A DNA stretch of 64,000 nt from the NCBI RefSeq assembly GCF_004798865.1, contig NW_025336348.1, forward strand, positions 2,447,527 through 2,511,526, in the 5' to 3' direction. Every line of letters starts with the position of its first letter. Position 1 is the first letter of the stretch. Origin of the DNA: Varanus komodoensis. Lineage: Eukaryota; Chordata; Lepidosauria; Squamata; Varanidae. Of the stretch, positions 1 to 12,218 are shown piece after piece. Made by a program: the position numbers and the translations under genes. The notes below the pieces were generated by a model that had not been told where the DNA came from, did not search any database, and worked only from the letters and a program-made list of their open reading frames with translations.

Positions 1-372
1 TGGCTCAAAGGGTGTAAAGGCTTTGAAGGGATGAACAGTGCCTGGGCAGAACACTAAACAAGGTGCCCTGAGGCTAATATTTAAACCTGTTTTTCTAAAT
101 TTGCATCTATTCAAAAAATTGCAATATGCTCATATTATGCAAATTTATGTCTTTGGGCCTCTCTTTTGATGATGCACTACCTCAGTTTTGGCAATGCAAA
201 ACTACTCACCCCAATTAAAGTCTGCCCCATCAAGCGTAAACAAGGCAATTCAGCAGGATCTTGTCCTACTGCCTGGAGAGGCTAGAAGGATGAATGAGCG
301 TGTTTAACCAGGGTTAACTGTTTTTCAGTCTAATATTTCTGATACAATCCTACAGCCAATTACACAAAAGTT

Positions 373-432
373 AGCTCAGCTTAGTTCAATGGGACTTACA
401 TGGACAAGTAAACATGGACAGGATTGCAGCCC
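373..432. repeat. Common squamate short repeat ('caatgggactta...aggattgcag' type)
   Basis: Contains the words CAATGGGACTTA and ACAGGATTGCAGCC. The same arrangement recurs at 33800-33868 and, weakly, near 662-702 and 32218-32272. It resembles a short palindromic element abundant in lizard DNA. Superfamily not assigned. Confidence 0.45.
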
Positions 433-502
433 TAACCACTGTCAGCAAACCAACTTCAAACCATGTTTCCATATCCTGGTTTGTGGCAAATCCTTAAAAA
501 GG

Positions 503-630
503 GCTGGGCCACTTGTGGTCTACCAGATTTTTGGCCTCTACTTCCCATCACCGCTAACCAATATGCCCAATAATGAAGGATCATGGGAGTTATAGGCCAA
601 AGATCTGGAGGGACACAAATTGCACAATAC
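503..630. mobile_element. Palindromic MITE (tctCCAGAT...ACTCCCAT type)
   Basis: The left arm (about 515-553) and the reverse complement of the right arm (about 586-624) share CCAGAT, TTTGGCCT and the CTCCCAT-like block with several mismatches. The element is an imperfect hairpin of about 128 bases. Fragments of the same family are at 20398-20510, 32735-32815 and 55238-55335. It looks like a non-autonomous DNA transposon; the superfamily is not provable here. Confidence 0.6.
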
Positions 631-723
631 TTCCCTACTTCCCTACTTATAAAGAAACCAATTACTTTCAAATATGTAGGACTTATTTCTGAGTAAACAT
701 GGTTGGGAGTGAAATAAAAGTCA

Positions 724-2290
724 CTGAATACATGCATTTTAAAATACTGAAATAAATAAATTATATATTAAGAATGCCTTTCCCTCTTCTGGAACAAAGC
801 ACAAAGAAGAGCAACAAGCAACTGGCAAGATGCACTGAAAAAGCAATTACACGAACCTTGCATCGAAAAAGCAACGCCGTTTCTTTTTAATCAACACACG
901 AGATACGTACTACAGCACTTAAATGGCCAAACAAATTATTTTCCATGCTATAACGTGAGTGTTCCCTAAAACATGAAGAAAACAAGCATGTTGAAGGAGC
1001 AAAGACATTCAAGGTGGAAACTGAATTGGGTGTATATTTCAGTTATCGAAAACCTTTTTTTCAAAATGAGTCCATTCACAGTGGGCTTAAAAGTGGAAAA
1101 AAGAAAACAAAAAAAAGGGGATTTTGTTTGGATGTCGTTGGGCAGGAAATGGCTGAGGTGGGTTAAAATACCTTTCTTGTACATGCCTTACAAAGAATTT
1201 CCTCTACTTACTAAAATAATATTTGTTTTCGTGTCAATCTTGGTGTTTTAGAGCTCTGAAGCTGGTCTACTTGTATTGCCTTCTGTATCTCCGACCATAA
1301 ACAGACATATGGAAAACCTCAAAAGACACATAAAAATGATATTTATGGATGTTTTACAGCTGATTTTATTTGTATGTTTGCATAACATTTATATCTCTAT
1401 TTGTTTATTCATTAGCTTCAAATTAAGGCTGCGAATGTGGACATAAACGGCTGCTAGACTGGGGTCTTTTACGTGCCTGCTACCTGTCATAGTAAAGTCC
1501 CAATCTGCACAGAGTATCTCCAGAGATACACCAGCATGTGCCCATAAACACACAAACAGATGTGCTATTGTAATAAGCCCTTACTTCCCTTCAAATCTAC
1601 TATTTTCACATGGGGCAGCTATGCACAAACATATGGTTAAGAGGCGGTTATCTTATGAAGCCCTCTTAGGGCAGCTGCCTTCATGAAGCAGAGCATCCCA
1701 CCTGGCCACAAAGGGAAGGTCCCCATCTCCAAATGCCCCAGTTCAGCAGCGGCGGCAGGAAGCACCCTTGAGAACTTCCGGCCACTGAGTCATGGGACAC
1801 CTACCACCTCCTAGGGTTCTTCCAAACAGTTCCAGGCTAGGTGATCCAGCAATATGCTTCTGCTGTTCTTCACACACACGCTCAAAAATGGATCGTAGCT
1901 CAGGGGTACAGGACATACTCTGCAAGAAGAAAGTTCCCAGGAATGGCTAAAAACAATCTCTCCGAGATCCTAGAGAACTGTTGCTAGGCAGTGCAGACAA
2001 TACTGAGTTGGATGGGCCAGAGATCGGACAATTTGCTAGAAACCCCCAACTCAGATTCCATACCCCTTGACTGTATAGAGAACTTGCACATAGCAGAAGT
2101 CTCTGAACTAGTCTCTGGTTTTTCTCTTAACCACATATCTGCATTAGTACAGACTACAGACAGAACAGCACACACTGATTGGGTTTGGGCAACATGACTT
2201 CTACAACCATCAGCAACCCATGAAGAGGACCTACGGCTTGTTGTTGGAGCATGAACTGTGGACTGTTCATCCCTTCTTGTCTTGTTTTTT
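724..2290. other. Intron 1 sequence without recognised element
   Basis: AT-rich, with no SINE head, LINE tail or coding match recognised. A 60-codon minus-strand frame at 1743-1925 has no family resemblance. Confidence 0.5.
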
Positions 2291-2299
2291 TAACCACAG

Positions 2300-2415
2300 C
2301 TGCATTTGGACAGTACAATAGCCCATGTTTCAACAACAATAGCCAGATCAACAACAACCCACACTCAACCCATATTCAACCCCTGAGGGTGGGTTATCAC
2401 GTTGTCTGAACCCAG
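2300..2415. mobile_element. 116-bp MITE (terminal GTCTGAACCCAG), copy 1
   Basis: The right end reads GTCTGAACCCAG, and the left end is a decayed inverse of it (CTGCATTTGGACA). The interior contains CAACAACAATAGCCAGATCAA and CAACCC-rich sequence. It aligns end to end with the copy at 56928-57043, which is also exactly 116 bases. Non-autonomous DNA transposon, superfamily unassigned. Confidence 0.65.
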
Positions 2416-2796
2416 TCACACAAACTCACCCATATCCATCCATATAGCTATGGTGCCAAAACCCAGCACTACTGTGTGCGCAATCCCATTTCCATGAGTC
2501 CCATTGAACCGGCAAACAAATAGGCTGAAGAAGCAACCTTCTCAATGCTGAGACAACCATACACCCACTTCTTTCTGATCCTATGCTGGTCAGTTGGCCA
2601 GCCAGTCCTTCTGATGGATTTAGGAAGGGGCATGGAGAGAGGGATATATCTTTAAAATCCTCCAGATGCACATTGATTAGGATTGGGTGAAGTCACCAGC
2701 TTGGATGCCCCCATGAAGTAGAAGCCTGCTAGACTGGCCATGCAGCAGGACTAACCATTCTGGAAAAAAGGCAGAAGTCCCTTCCACCAAGCATTA

Positions 2797-2870
2797 CGGG
2801 GTTTTTATTTCATTTCTTACATTTCTATACCACCCACTGGCCAAAGCTCTCTGGAAAGTTCTCCTGCTAT
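2797..2870 (-). mobile_element. L2/L3-like LINE 3' tail fragment
   Basis: Reads on plus as TTTATTTC, then CATTTCTATACCACCCACTGGCCAAAGCTCTCTGG-type sequence. This is the reverse complement of the common squamate LINE 3' end (GAGAGCTTTGGC, then GGTGGTATAGAAAT, then tail). Severely 5'-truncated. Confidence 0.65.
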
Positions 2871-4185
2871 TGTAGGACCCAGCGCATCTACTACCAGCCC
2901 ATCATGTTGGGGGCAGCATCCCCCAGGATGCTCGTCCAGTGGTGCTCTGGCCAGGCCAGGCCAGGCCACCGGGTCTCACCATGGCTGATCTAGCCTGGCC
3001 ACAAAGGAACTGCCCAAAAGGATGGCAACCTGGCATTTGCCTGGCATATCCCTGTTCACCTTGCATACCCAGATGCAAAGTAAGAGATCACTGGTAGAAT
3101 TGAAATAGAAAGGCAAAACTGCTCACCACAGTGCAGTAGATTTTGATTCGGTGAGCTGAGTGCAGGCCTGACTGGTCAGCTCTCTGGCGGCCAAAGGTGA
3201 AGGGAAAAGCATTTCTTTATCTCTAAACTGGAATTGGAATGTGCAGCCTGTCAAAGAGAGGATATCTTCAAATAGAAGACCTCTGGCTGCTCTTCAAATG
3301 CAGGATTATTCGCTGTTGTTGTTTTAAAGGCTCTTTCTCCATCCTAGTGTGAGCTGAGGCCTAGAACCTGGAATTCACCGTCAAGACATACCTAGGGCCG
3401 AGTGGGAGCAAGCTGTCTTTCAGGAATACAAGCAGCTGGGCTCAAACGTAGACCAATTTGCCTGTAAAACCTCTGCCAGCAACATAAGCTTAGGTAAGTC
3501 CCACAGTGAAACAGTGCAACCTTGCATATTTCATTTTCAAATTTGGATAGACAAGTAGGCACAAATGCTGAAGTGGCACCTAACATCTGGAGGAATGCTG
3601 TGGTTGCTGTTTTTTAATCCAGGCCAGCAACGGCACTAAAGTGTTCTCCAAATAGCAACAGAAATCTTACAGTTGCAAGTTATCGGAAGGACCCACCCCA
3701 CTTGTTAAAGAGAATCAAGACATCAAAATACCCCTAGGGCTAAGATTATCTCCTAGAGTTGATTTATTGATAGCTGAAATCATTCTTTTTTCTTTTTTCT
3801 TTAGGCACCACCTGGACAGCACCTCTTAATTGATGCCAATATTTCAGGGTGGAGTCTGAATTTCTTCCTCCTCCTCCTCCTCCTCTTTTAAAAATAGTCA
3901 TATATACAAACTGCTTTGTTCTGCTCCAAGAAATTGGTCCTTAAATGATTCCATTTTAGCAAGCCTGTTTGGAATGCTGCTCCTTTCTTTCCAAGCACTT
4001 GCAACTTCTTCCAGGTTTGTGCCACCTGAAAACTTGAGGACAGGGGGCTGTGCCACATCAGATCAAGCTACGCCTCCACTGCCCATGTGACTCAACACAT
4101 TTGGGTCTCCTGCTGTCCTAAACATTTGAGAAATGGACAGAAACATCATGGCTGGCAACAGGTTTAGGGAAAGAAGGGGCTGGCC
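2871..4185. other. Intron 1 sequence, mostly unique
   Basis: No recognised gene or SINE. Contains a short CCT run at 3864-3886. A GGCCAGGCCAGGCCAGGCCA-type 5-base tandem lies near 2949-2968. Confidence 0.5.
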
Positions 4186-4241
4186 AAATAAAATAAAATA
4201 AAATAAAATAAAATAAAATAAAATAAAATAAAATAAAATAA
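4186..4241. repeat. (AAATA)n microsatellite
   Basis: About eleven perfect AAATA units. Simple sequence, possibly grown from a retroelement tail, but no element was identified to the left. Confidence 0.95.
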
Positions 4242-5184
4242 GCAGATTTAGCCGTGTCAGTGAGATGCAGCAACAACATTGCAGTCTGCAAAACTCCAGT
4301 CTTAATTTACCAGTCTTAATTTAACCATGACATGCTGGTGTAGCAACGCTTGAGAGCACTGAAGGAAGGTTGAAATTGCAGGGAGATCACAGCTGTCCAC
4401 CTCTAGGTTAAAGGCAAGCCGGACACAGCAAGCTCTGGACAGGTACCACCACCTTTGGGAAAGGACAGAGCAGGCTGGGTGCTGACAGCGGTCCTGACAA
4501 CCTTGTCGACTTTTCAACCCATCCAGCATTTGGTGTTTTTCCCCTTCCACTTCCCTCCCTGCACAATGCCTGGGAGGATTTTGTGTAATGAAGTTTCAGC
4601 GACTAATGGTTGTTAAGTCAACGGGCCCCAGGAGAACCTTAACATTAATTCCTCGATTACAGACCCACTTGTGCCTGCAAATTGCCACTTTTCCCATCAG
4701 AAAATAAAACAAGTGGGCACTTAGCACTGCCCTGGTTGCCATTCACAGGGGTTTTTAAAGGAGCAGCAGCAAATGAGAAGCCTACCAGACACTATCGGTA
4801 ATACAAGACGTGTGTTTAACACTTGCCTTCCTGGAAGCCCTTTCACACATGTATGAACATCTGATTAGCCTGCACTGTGTTGCTACAGGTAATTTCGTGA
4901 ATTAATTCTACTGAATAGGTAGCTCTTGTCAGGTGTTTACCACAGGCAAACAGCAGCGGCCTAGAGAGGAAACTGCCATTCGCTCGGCAGCCAAAGCAGG
5001 ACAGAATGTCTGCGGAAGGTCTCCGTTTAGTAATGGCTCAAACGGGCATTTCTTTCTAATAGCTGCATCTTCTGTCTTGTTTCCTTTTACTTTTATTCTA
5101 GATTAGGTTCCGCTCCAATCCGAACAGAGACTTTTCAGTTAAGGGGGCTTTTAAGAGCTGAACTGGGAGCACTGCATTATTCTA
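4242..5184. other. Intron 1 sequence without recognised element
   Basis: Nothing coding or repetitive was recognised in this stretch. Confidence 0.5.
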
Positions 5185-5300
5185 TAGATAGGCTGGACAT
5201 GCACATGGTGGGCATGTCGTGAGCGGAGCCGGCTGGTGCCGGAGGTCAGACTAGATGGCCCGGGAGACCCCTTCCGACTCGCTCTGTTTCTATGTTTCTA
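5185..5300 (+). mobile_element. CR1 LINE 3' end
   Basis: Contains GGCTGGACATGCACATGGTG, GGTCAGACTAGATGGCCC and GACCCCTT, ending in the CR1-style CTGTTTCTATGTTTCTA terminal repeat. Only about 116 bases remain of a roughly 4-kb element; it is 5'-truncated, as is usual for CR1. Closely related copies lie at 17690-17777, 36238-36513 and 47140-48120. Confidence 0.88.
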
Positions 5301-6234
5301 GAGTAAAAAAGGGAAAGATGCAGCTGCTGGATATGCAGAAAGTAATGTTGCTGTGGGCCATAAGGCAAGGATCCAGAAGCACTCGGCTCGGGGCTGCACT
5401 CCATCTGGCAGAAGCTTGCAGGGGGCACAATTCAGGGGTGGACGCAGCTGAAGGCGTAACAGGCAGCGGGTCAGCCTACATCGCCCCAATCCACGAAAAA
5501 AAGCCAGCAGAGTTTAATGCAAAGCCCTTATCACCAGTAACTTAAGTACGCAGAGACACATTTCAAAATTTTGAACAGGAGAAATACATCACAAAAGTCA
5601 AGAAAGCACCCAGTTACTAGTGTCTGCGGTAGGGAAGGGGTGGACCCAGAGAAAGGGGGTGCAGGCATCTAAGGGACCCGTAGAGCCAGACTGGGGCCCT
5701 GAAGAGGCCAGATTTTGTCAGGGTCTGCACCCAGATCATGCTGGACTTAAACTGCAAGCGGACTGCCATGTGGGCAAAGTCTCCCTTGCTCAAGCTCCCT
5801 GTCATGCACAGGCCCACGGGCTGCTGCTTTCCTCCCCACATGGCTGTTTCCTTCCTCTGAATGCCCCCAAACGGCTCGTGTAGCGTCTGCATGGACATTG
5901 GGTGCCAAATGGAGTGACCAACCTGCAATAAGCCACTGTCTGCATCACCGAACATGTCTGGGCAGGCAAGCACGTTAGAAAAGGATCATTTTTTATCCAG
6001 GTGATTGCTACCCAGAGTCAGTTCCCTGACGGAAAGCATGTGGGGGCCGGGAGACGTTGCAACAGCATGTATGGTACCGTGTGATAGGATGCCACATTGT
6101 GCATTGCTAAATTTAAATCCTCCCCTTTTCTGTGTATTCTCATCCTCCTATGAGCAGCAGCAGAGATGCTCACAGGCCTTCCTGGAGGATCAGCTGTCAA
6201 TGCTACTACTCATGATAGCATTCTTAGTACAACC
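5301..6234. other. Intron 1 sequence without recognised element
   Basis: No SINE, LINE or exon recognised. The 118-codon minus frame at 5617-5973 has no identifiable domain. Confidence 0.45.
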
Positions 6235-6655
6235 ACTATTACTGCATTACTATTACTACATCGCATTCATACCCCACCTTTGTTCTTTTAGGAGGGAACA
6301 CAAGACATCTCACAAGGTTCTCCTCCTCACTGTTTGATCCTCACCATAACAACCCTGCAGCTTGTTCCGTGTGCTAACCTTGGTTTTAGTCATTATGGGT
6401 TGTTGTACTGGTTTTATCGTTTATTGCGTTATTTAAATACAATTACGCTATTGCTTGTTTTTCTATGTTCTGTAAATTTGCAAACTGCCCAAAGAGCCTT
6501 CGGGCTATGGGGTGGTGTAGAAGCGTAAAAAATAGATAAATAAATAATTCCCTGTGAGGAAGGTCAAATTAAGAGTCTGAGACCGGTCCAAACCACAAGA
6601 GACTACAGTCTAGATTCCCTGAGTCCCAGTCCAACACTCTTAGCCATTATGTCAC
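6235..6655 (-). mobile_element. Sauria-type tRNA SINE, split by a LINE insertion
   Basis: The left piece (6235-6358) is the 3' half (CATTCATACCCCACC, AACAACCCTG). The right piece (6549-6655) resumes at CCCTGTGAGG and runs to the tRNA-like head (CCCAGTCCAACACTCTTAGCC). The middle is a LINE 3' end. The word CCCTG occurs at both junctions and is a plausible target-site duplication. Confidence 0.7.
6359..6548 (+). mobile_element. L2/L3-like LINE 3' end inside a SINE
   Basis: AT-rich 3' UTR followed by CTGCCCAAAGAGCCTTCGGG, GGGGTGGTGTAGAAGC and a GATAAATAAATAA tail. Same terminal block as the copies at 24735-24922 and 42770-42838. It interrupts the SINE at 6235-6655, so it is younger than that SINE. 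Confidence 0.72.
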
Positions 6656-7143
6656 AGGCATCAGGCTCAGAAGCAAAACATCTCTCAGGATGCATTGCTG
6701 GGACTTTGAATGCAAGGTTGTTACCGCATGCAAGACCTGTCCATGGACTTCCCACTGGGTCATGGTAGGAAGAACAGATGCCTGTTGCCTGATCCAGCAG
6801 GGCTTTCCTTACGTTCCAGAAGCAAAACAGAGCCAAGAGGCAGTTTCTACTTTTACAAGTGGGAGCGGGGGTACCCCTGCCAAGAATTTCTAAGAATCAA
6901 AGATTCCGTCCTCGGTCTAGACCAAATGCTAGATGCCTTGTAATAGCCATAAAGGAAAAATAAGAAATCCTTCACATAAATCTGCCTTAGCGAAGTCATC
7001 AACATCACCAGCCTTGCTAAACTTTGACCTAATATTCTATTCTTGCCATCTTGTACGTGCAATGGCAAGACTAAGTTTTATGGTGTTGTGAGATCTCTAA
7101 AATTCCAAGCATTGTGGAAAGGGAGGAAAAGGTTAAAAGTGTG
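6656..7143. other. Intron 1 sequence without recognised element
   Basis: No repeat or exon signal recognised here. Confidence 0.45.
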
Positions 7144-7367
7144 AGAGCCAGTTGGTGTAGCGGTTAAGAGCACATGTCCGGAAATCAGGCAACCTGGGTT
7201 CTAGTCCATGGAGCCAACTGGGTGACTTTGGGCCAGTCACAGACTCTCAGTCCAACCTTCCTCACAGGGTTATTGTTGTTGTTGTTGTTGGGATAAGATT
7301 GAGAGCAAGAGGGCAGATGATGTAAGTTGCTTTGGGCAGGATTACAAATCTAATATAAATAAATAAA
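7144..7367 (+). mobile_element. Sauria SINE, full-length-like copy
   Basis: The tRNA-like head has an A-box-like TTGGTGTAGCGGTTAAGAG and a B-box-like GGGTTCTAGTCC. It is followed by the family's central block TGGGTGACTTTGGGCCAGTC and TCACAGGGTTATTG, a TTG expansion, and a tail (GATGATGTAAGTTGCTTTGG, then AATATAAATAAATAAA). The order of parts is that of the squamate Sauria SINE, whose 3' end is thought to use Bov-B LINE machinery. Confidence 0.88.
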
Positions 7368-9138
7368 GGCTTACTATATAATGTTTTGGAAGCAGAAACT
7401 GGAAATGAGGATCCAGAAATACATTGTTTAAAAAAAATCTTCTGAAAATACAAACACTGAAACTTGTAGTACATACCAAACATTTGAAATGGGACTTGCT
7501 AGCTTGTCCTGACCAAAAGGCCTTTCTGTCTTATGCACCATCTGTGGTTTTCATTTTACATCATCAAGAAGGTGAATTGCAGCAAGATAATACAACAAAT
7601 TGTCTCTAATCTCTAAAGTTAATGAGCACTTTTGGAATGTTGAAAGAGTATTGCGGGCACTCTCACAAAATGGCTGCCAGGACAAGGCATTCCCCATTCA
7701 CAAACCATCTGCTATGCTGACTGTTCACGAAACATCCAATTCTCAGAAGACAAATTGATGAGATAAAAGAAAAGTAAACTGACCCCAAACGTTAAGTATA
7801 TGGCAGGGTTTAGGAAGCTCTCTTGCACTAGATAAAGTAGTTTGTCCAGAGGTGTCTACTGTGACTGGCATGGGGTAGCCAGGGGTTCTTGGGCAAAGGG
7901 CCTGTGTTGCCTGGATCCTTCTTGTTGGAGATGTATATGGCCTTGGGTTCAATTTTTGGCATCTTCCAGTAGAAGGAACAGGCAATGTTAAAGCATTCTG
8001 CATGATACCCTGGAAAGCTGCTGCCAGTTAGAGTAGACTTGATAAACTAACAGTCTGAGCTGGAAAGAGGCAATTCCCAGGTTTCTGCACTGGTTGTCCA
8101 AGATCTCACATCTGCAACAGTTGCTTGCATGTACAGTAAGCCCAAGTAACTAAAAAATATTCATCCAATAATATATCATTCATCTGCAATACCACTGGCA
8201 GCAACAACATTTAAAAATATAACTTCAACTCAACACACCAAAAACGGGTTGTGTTTTAAACCAGATATCTAAGCATTCCTGCTGCTGACATACACACACG
8301 CACGCAAATTATCTATCCTTGGAAAGAAAAGAAAAACACATCTTCTTTTTATTATTCCCACACAGACTGGAATAATTTTTGGAAGGATAGTGTACAGTAA
8401 ATGCACAGGAGAGGGAGGGAGAAAATGCAGTGCAGAACAAGCTGCACATCTATTTTGTCCACAACATGTCATAAAATAAATAATTAAACCCATCTGCTGG
8501 TGCATCTTGTCCTCCTGGGACCTCCTCCTGGATCCCTCCAAGTTGACAGCTTTTATTTCAGGCGTTCAGCTGGGCTTGGAGAGGATGCCGGTTCAGCACA
8601 AACAGCTTGTGTTGCAATCAAGATGGTTCAGCAGAGACCTCTGCCATGTTGGCCTGAAAACATTCTCTTGGTTGAAACAGAGAAAATCTGTGAACAAAGA
8701 ATCTGAGAGATGCAGATTTGGTCTCAACACAGACTGCTGGGAGAAGGTGTCTGGCATTTGAGATTTTGGTGCCAACACTACACAGCTGACACTCAGTGCT
8801 CTCTTTCTCTCCTTTCCAAGGAAGCTGTTCTGGTTTTAAATCATTGTCCAATGCCAGAACCAGATAAGTGTGAGCATCTTGACAGATTATCCAGGCAAGA
8901 CAAAAGTTTAGGGTTTGTCAAAAGGCAGCCTGGCAAATAGGGATCCAACCTTTGTTGGATGCGGACACCGTTCCTCTGAAGTCTCAGGAAAGTTTCAGTT
9001 CAGCACTGGATTCAGCCAAAAACCTGGATGCCCAAATTTCAGCAGTGGCCATGAGCATGTGTGCCCTTTCCTGGAGATCTTTGATATGGCCAGAGGATGT
9101 ATTTTAGAAATACATCCTAAAATTTTAGGAACACGTCC
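7368..9138. other. Intron 1 sequence without recognised element
   Basis: No recognised repeat or exon. Small overlapping frames around 8500-8940 have no domain signature. Confidence 0.45.
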
Positions 9139-9655
9139 TATTTGGACAACTGCACTGCACTCTACGTGAGGCTACCTGTGAAAAGTGTTTGGAAAGCTAG
9201 TCCAGAATGCTGCCCTGGACTGTTGACCGGGCCTGGATTCAGGGACCCCCTTGTTACAACAGCTCCACTGGTGTCCAGTTTGTTGTACTTGGCCTACAGA
9301 GCTTTATATGGCATTGCACCAGACAACCAAAGGATTGCACTCTCCCATAAAAACTGCCCAGGGTTTTAGATCTTCCAGAGAGGCCCTTCTGATGGCCTGG
9401 CTGCCATCGGAGGATGCTTGGAGGGGACACAAGACGAGGCCTTCTCGTGGCTCTGCAAGGCCCTGTGGACTGAGGTCGCATCGGCTCCCTGCCTGCTGTC
9501 CTTCCACCAGCAGACAAAGTCATTTATATCCAGGCAACGCGTTGGCATGTAAGCTAGTCTGCTGCAGACGGCTTTTGAAGGGTCGGGTGCTGCTTATAAC
9601 TTTCATTGCTGTATTTCTGACTGTGTTTTAATGTGTGCATTCTATGCTATAGAGG
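9139..9655 (+). mobile_element. L2/L3-like LINE fragment (C-terminal RT region)
   Basis: Translated plus strand shows decayed versions of the C-terminal block: DNCTALYVRLPVKS for the usual DYCNALYVGLPLKS, then LAYRALYGIAPD for YKALNGLGP. Several frame changes are needed to follow it, so it is old. It ends in a T-rich 3' UTR near 9655. Confidence 0.68.
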
Positions 9656-9667
9656 GGTTTAACTAAG

Positions 9668-9775
9668 TGCTGGTTGGCACCCATAAAGCCCTCGATGACC
9701 TGGGACCAAGCTACCTACAAGTCCACGTTTTCCCATATGAGCCTACCTAGGTTTTGTTTTAATCGAACTAGCTAC
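9668..9775 (+). mobile_element. Second L2/L3-like LINE fragment
   Basis: Encodes HKALDDLGPSYLQVHVF-like sequence, the YKALNGLGPGYL block of the same LINE clade. It repeats a block already present in the preceding fragment, so it is probably a separate insertion. Confidence 0.5.
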
Positions 9776-12215
9776 CATTTTTGATGAAAGGGCAGAACAC
9801 ACTTTTAAAAACGAGTGTCTTTGGAGGGAGAAAGGAGCCAAACTACCCTGACAGAGGGTTCATCATCACTCTAAAGGCTACTCAGAAGCCTTCCCATGAT
9901 GGGGAGGGTGAAGAGGAGATTCCGTGTCTTCCTTCTGCCGGCCCTCTCTGGTTCTCCTACCCTAGAGAGAGGATGCTGAATAGAGGGCGAGTTCCACGTT
10001 TATATAACAGCAGGTTCTACCTTGTTGCAGATATCCCAACATCAGCTGAAAAGAGGTGTTCTAAATTCACCTGGGACAACCAGACACCTATGTTAGAAGA
10101 ATGTGCATGTTCCAATGCATTTTTAATTCTTTTATTTTTAAAAAAGTTCAAATTTTCCCAAAAAGACCTAGGAGAAAAGAAGGGGTTCTATTTCGATTGT
10201 GGGAGGGAGATTCAACTTTTTCCTGGGGATTTTCCAGGCCTCAGAATCTCTAAGACAGACCACTACTAGCCAATTTTGTAGAATTCACTCTCTCACACAC
10301 ACTGAATTTGGTACATTGGATGAATTAACATGGAGGGATTACTTTCTGCCCAACTTTACACACAAAAGCAACTTTAAACTTTCCCTTCCTGAGTTATCAT
10401 TTTCTTCACATGCACATGTTTACAGATGTAGATGAAATTAATACAGCGATGGCGTATTTGACGAGACAACAGCACTCATTTTTGCTTTTGGGTTCACTGA
10501 GGCACTCTCTACCCAGAACACTCCAAGTAAGTTGGTATCCACATCTAAATGAATACATGAATTGCACCTCAATGACTCTAATTCAATAAATGGGATGAGA
10601 AGCAACATATTACAACAGTTAAACACAAGCCACAGCAGGTAAGTGATATTCATTATGGATCCAGACTTGTGAATTGCTTTCTGCTAATGTAGATGAGCCT
10701 GTTTCACATCAGGAAAATCACGGAGCAATTCCATGATTGCTTGTGAGCACTTTTTCATTTCAGTGACTAAACACTCTTTATCAAAGAAAGGAAAATGTGG
10801 CATGCAGCCATTCATTAAAAAGGGGGGTTATTTATTTGCAGCATGATGCAAATCCTTCTGTAATGAGGACTTTATGGAAGATATTTGAATTACCTGTGTT
10901 TTAACTTGGTTCCAAGCATTTGGTTAAAACAAGAGTCAAAATCTGAATATTCAGTTGCATAAGACAAAAGTTGCATAACTCCACACTTTCACAATTACAG
11001 CAAAACTACATCATCTCTTTAAGAGTAAAACTGATACTATTGCATACATAACACATAGGAGGCAACCCATTTGCTCTCCCAAGTGGAATGGTTGCCAAAT
11101 AGACCTCTACAGAAACCCACAGCGTATTTCAGCAAATACATTCATAACATACAGCAGGGACACTGCCAAAATAAAAATAAAAATGTCTGCACATTTTCAC
11201 TGTCTGACGCATGCTTATGAAATGCAATCAAGTCAATATTGATGGCCCAAGAGAAGAAAAAGAGATAACAAATTCTCCTCCAATGTAATTCAGTGGGGAT
11301 GCCCATACGCCTCCAAACTTGTAGCATTATGGTACCGGATGCAGAGCTGGGAAAGAACAGATGTTCTCTCCCTCTCCACTCCTTCCACCATGCAAAGCAG
11401 CTGGGCGGCTGATTTCAGTGACCCAGCTGCAGTACATAGGTGATCTTGCTCATTCCAGGCTGGGGCAGCAGAAATCCTCATCAGGTTCTCAGCTGGAGGA
11501 GGAGAAGCAGGACCTAGCAGGTGCTGAACACCTGGAGGCTCCTCCAAGGTTGCCCACTCAAGTTGCTCACACTGTGTGTGAGAGCTGATCTGTTTTGGAA
11601 GAGATGGGGGGGCTGTTCTTGACCCCATAAAGAGGCATTGGAGGAGATGAGCTGGTCAGCTGGAGGGGTTCCATTGCTCTCACCGTCTAGCCTTTCCATG
11701 GCAAGAGCCTCCCCCGGGATGAGCCATCAGCCTCCTGGAAAGGGAAGGACTGTGGGGAAGTTTCTGGTTTGGATATAACTCTTTACATGACCAGAGGCTT
11801 TTCCTTCCAGCTTTTAGAGTTAAACTGCTCTGGAGTTACAATAAAAGGACTTCATCGCAAAGGTCTGTCTTAAGTTTTTGGATCCCAAAGGAAGGAGGGG
11901 AAGGATGAGCTCATGACACTAGAGAGGGATGAACCCTGGCAGCTGCAAGCTTCTCCACTCTCCACCCTGCAGAAAATCCTCTTTATTCCTTTGCCAAGGT
12001 CAGTCTTGCAATGCTTCTTCCCACACTGGCTGCAAGGAAGGGGTAGGGCAATCTAGGTATGGCCTCCTTTCTCACCTCGGAATTGGGAACCTGAGGATAC
12101 ACTGCTCTGCTAATTAAACAGAATTTCAGTCCATGTTCACTTGCAGCCTGGGATGTTTTCTCATAGCTGGAGACCAGCAAAATTCCTCTTTGTACTTCCA
12201 TCTTCTTTTCACAGG
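9776..12215. other. Intron 1 sequence without firm element
   Basis: Contains a GC-richer block at about 11290-11870 with a 112-codon minus frame and an AATAAAAGG word near 11841. I could not assign that block to any family. The rest is AT-rich and unrecognised. Confidence 0.4.
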
Positions 12216-12218
12216 TAA

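Noticed and set aside
7144-7200. tRNA gene
   Set aside because: The A and B boxes belong to a Sauria SINE head with the SINE body directly attached, and no complete cloverleaf is apparent. The same applies to the heads at 16305, 19683, 51476 and 59374.
11290-11870. Solo LTR or other terminal-repeat element with an AATAAA word
   Set aside because: No paired ends, no target duplication and no recognised internal sequence.
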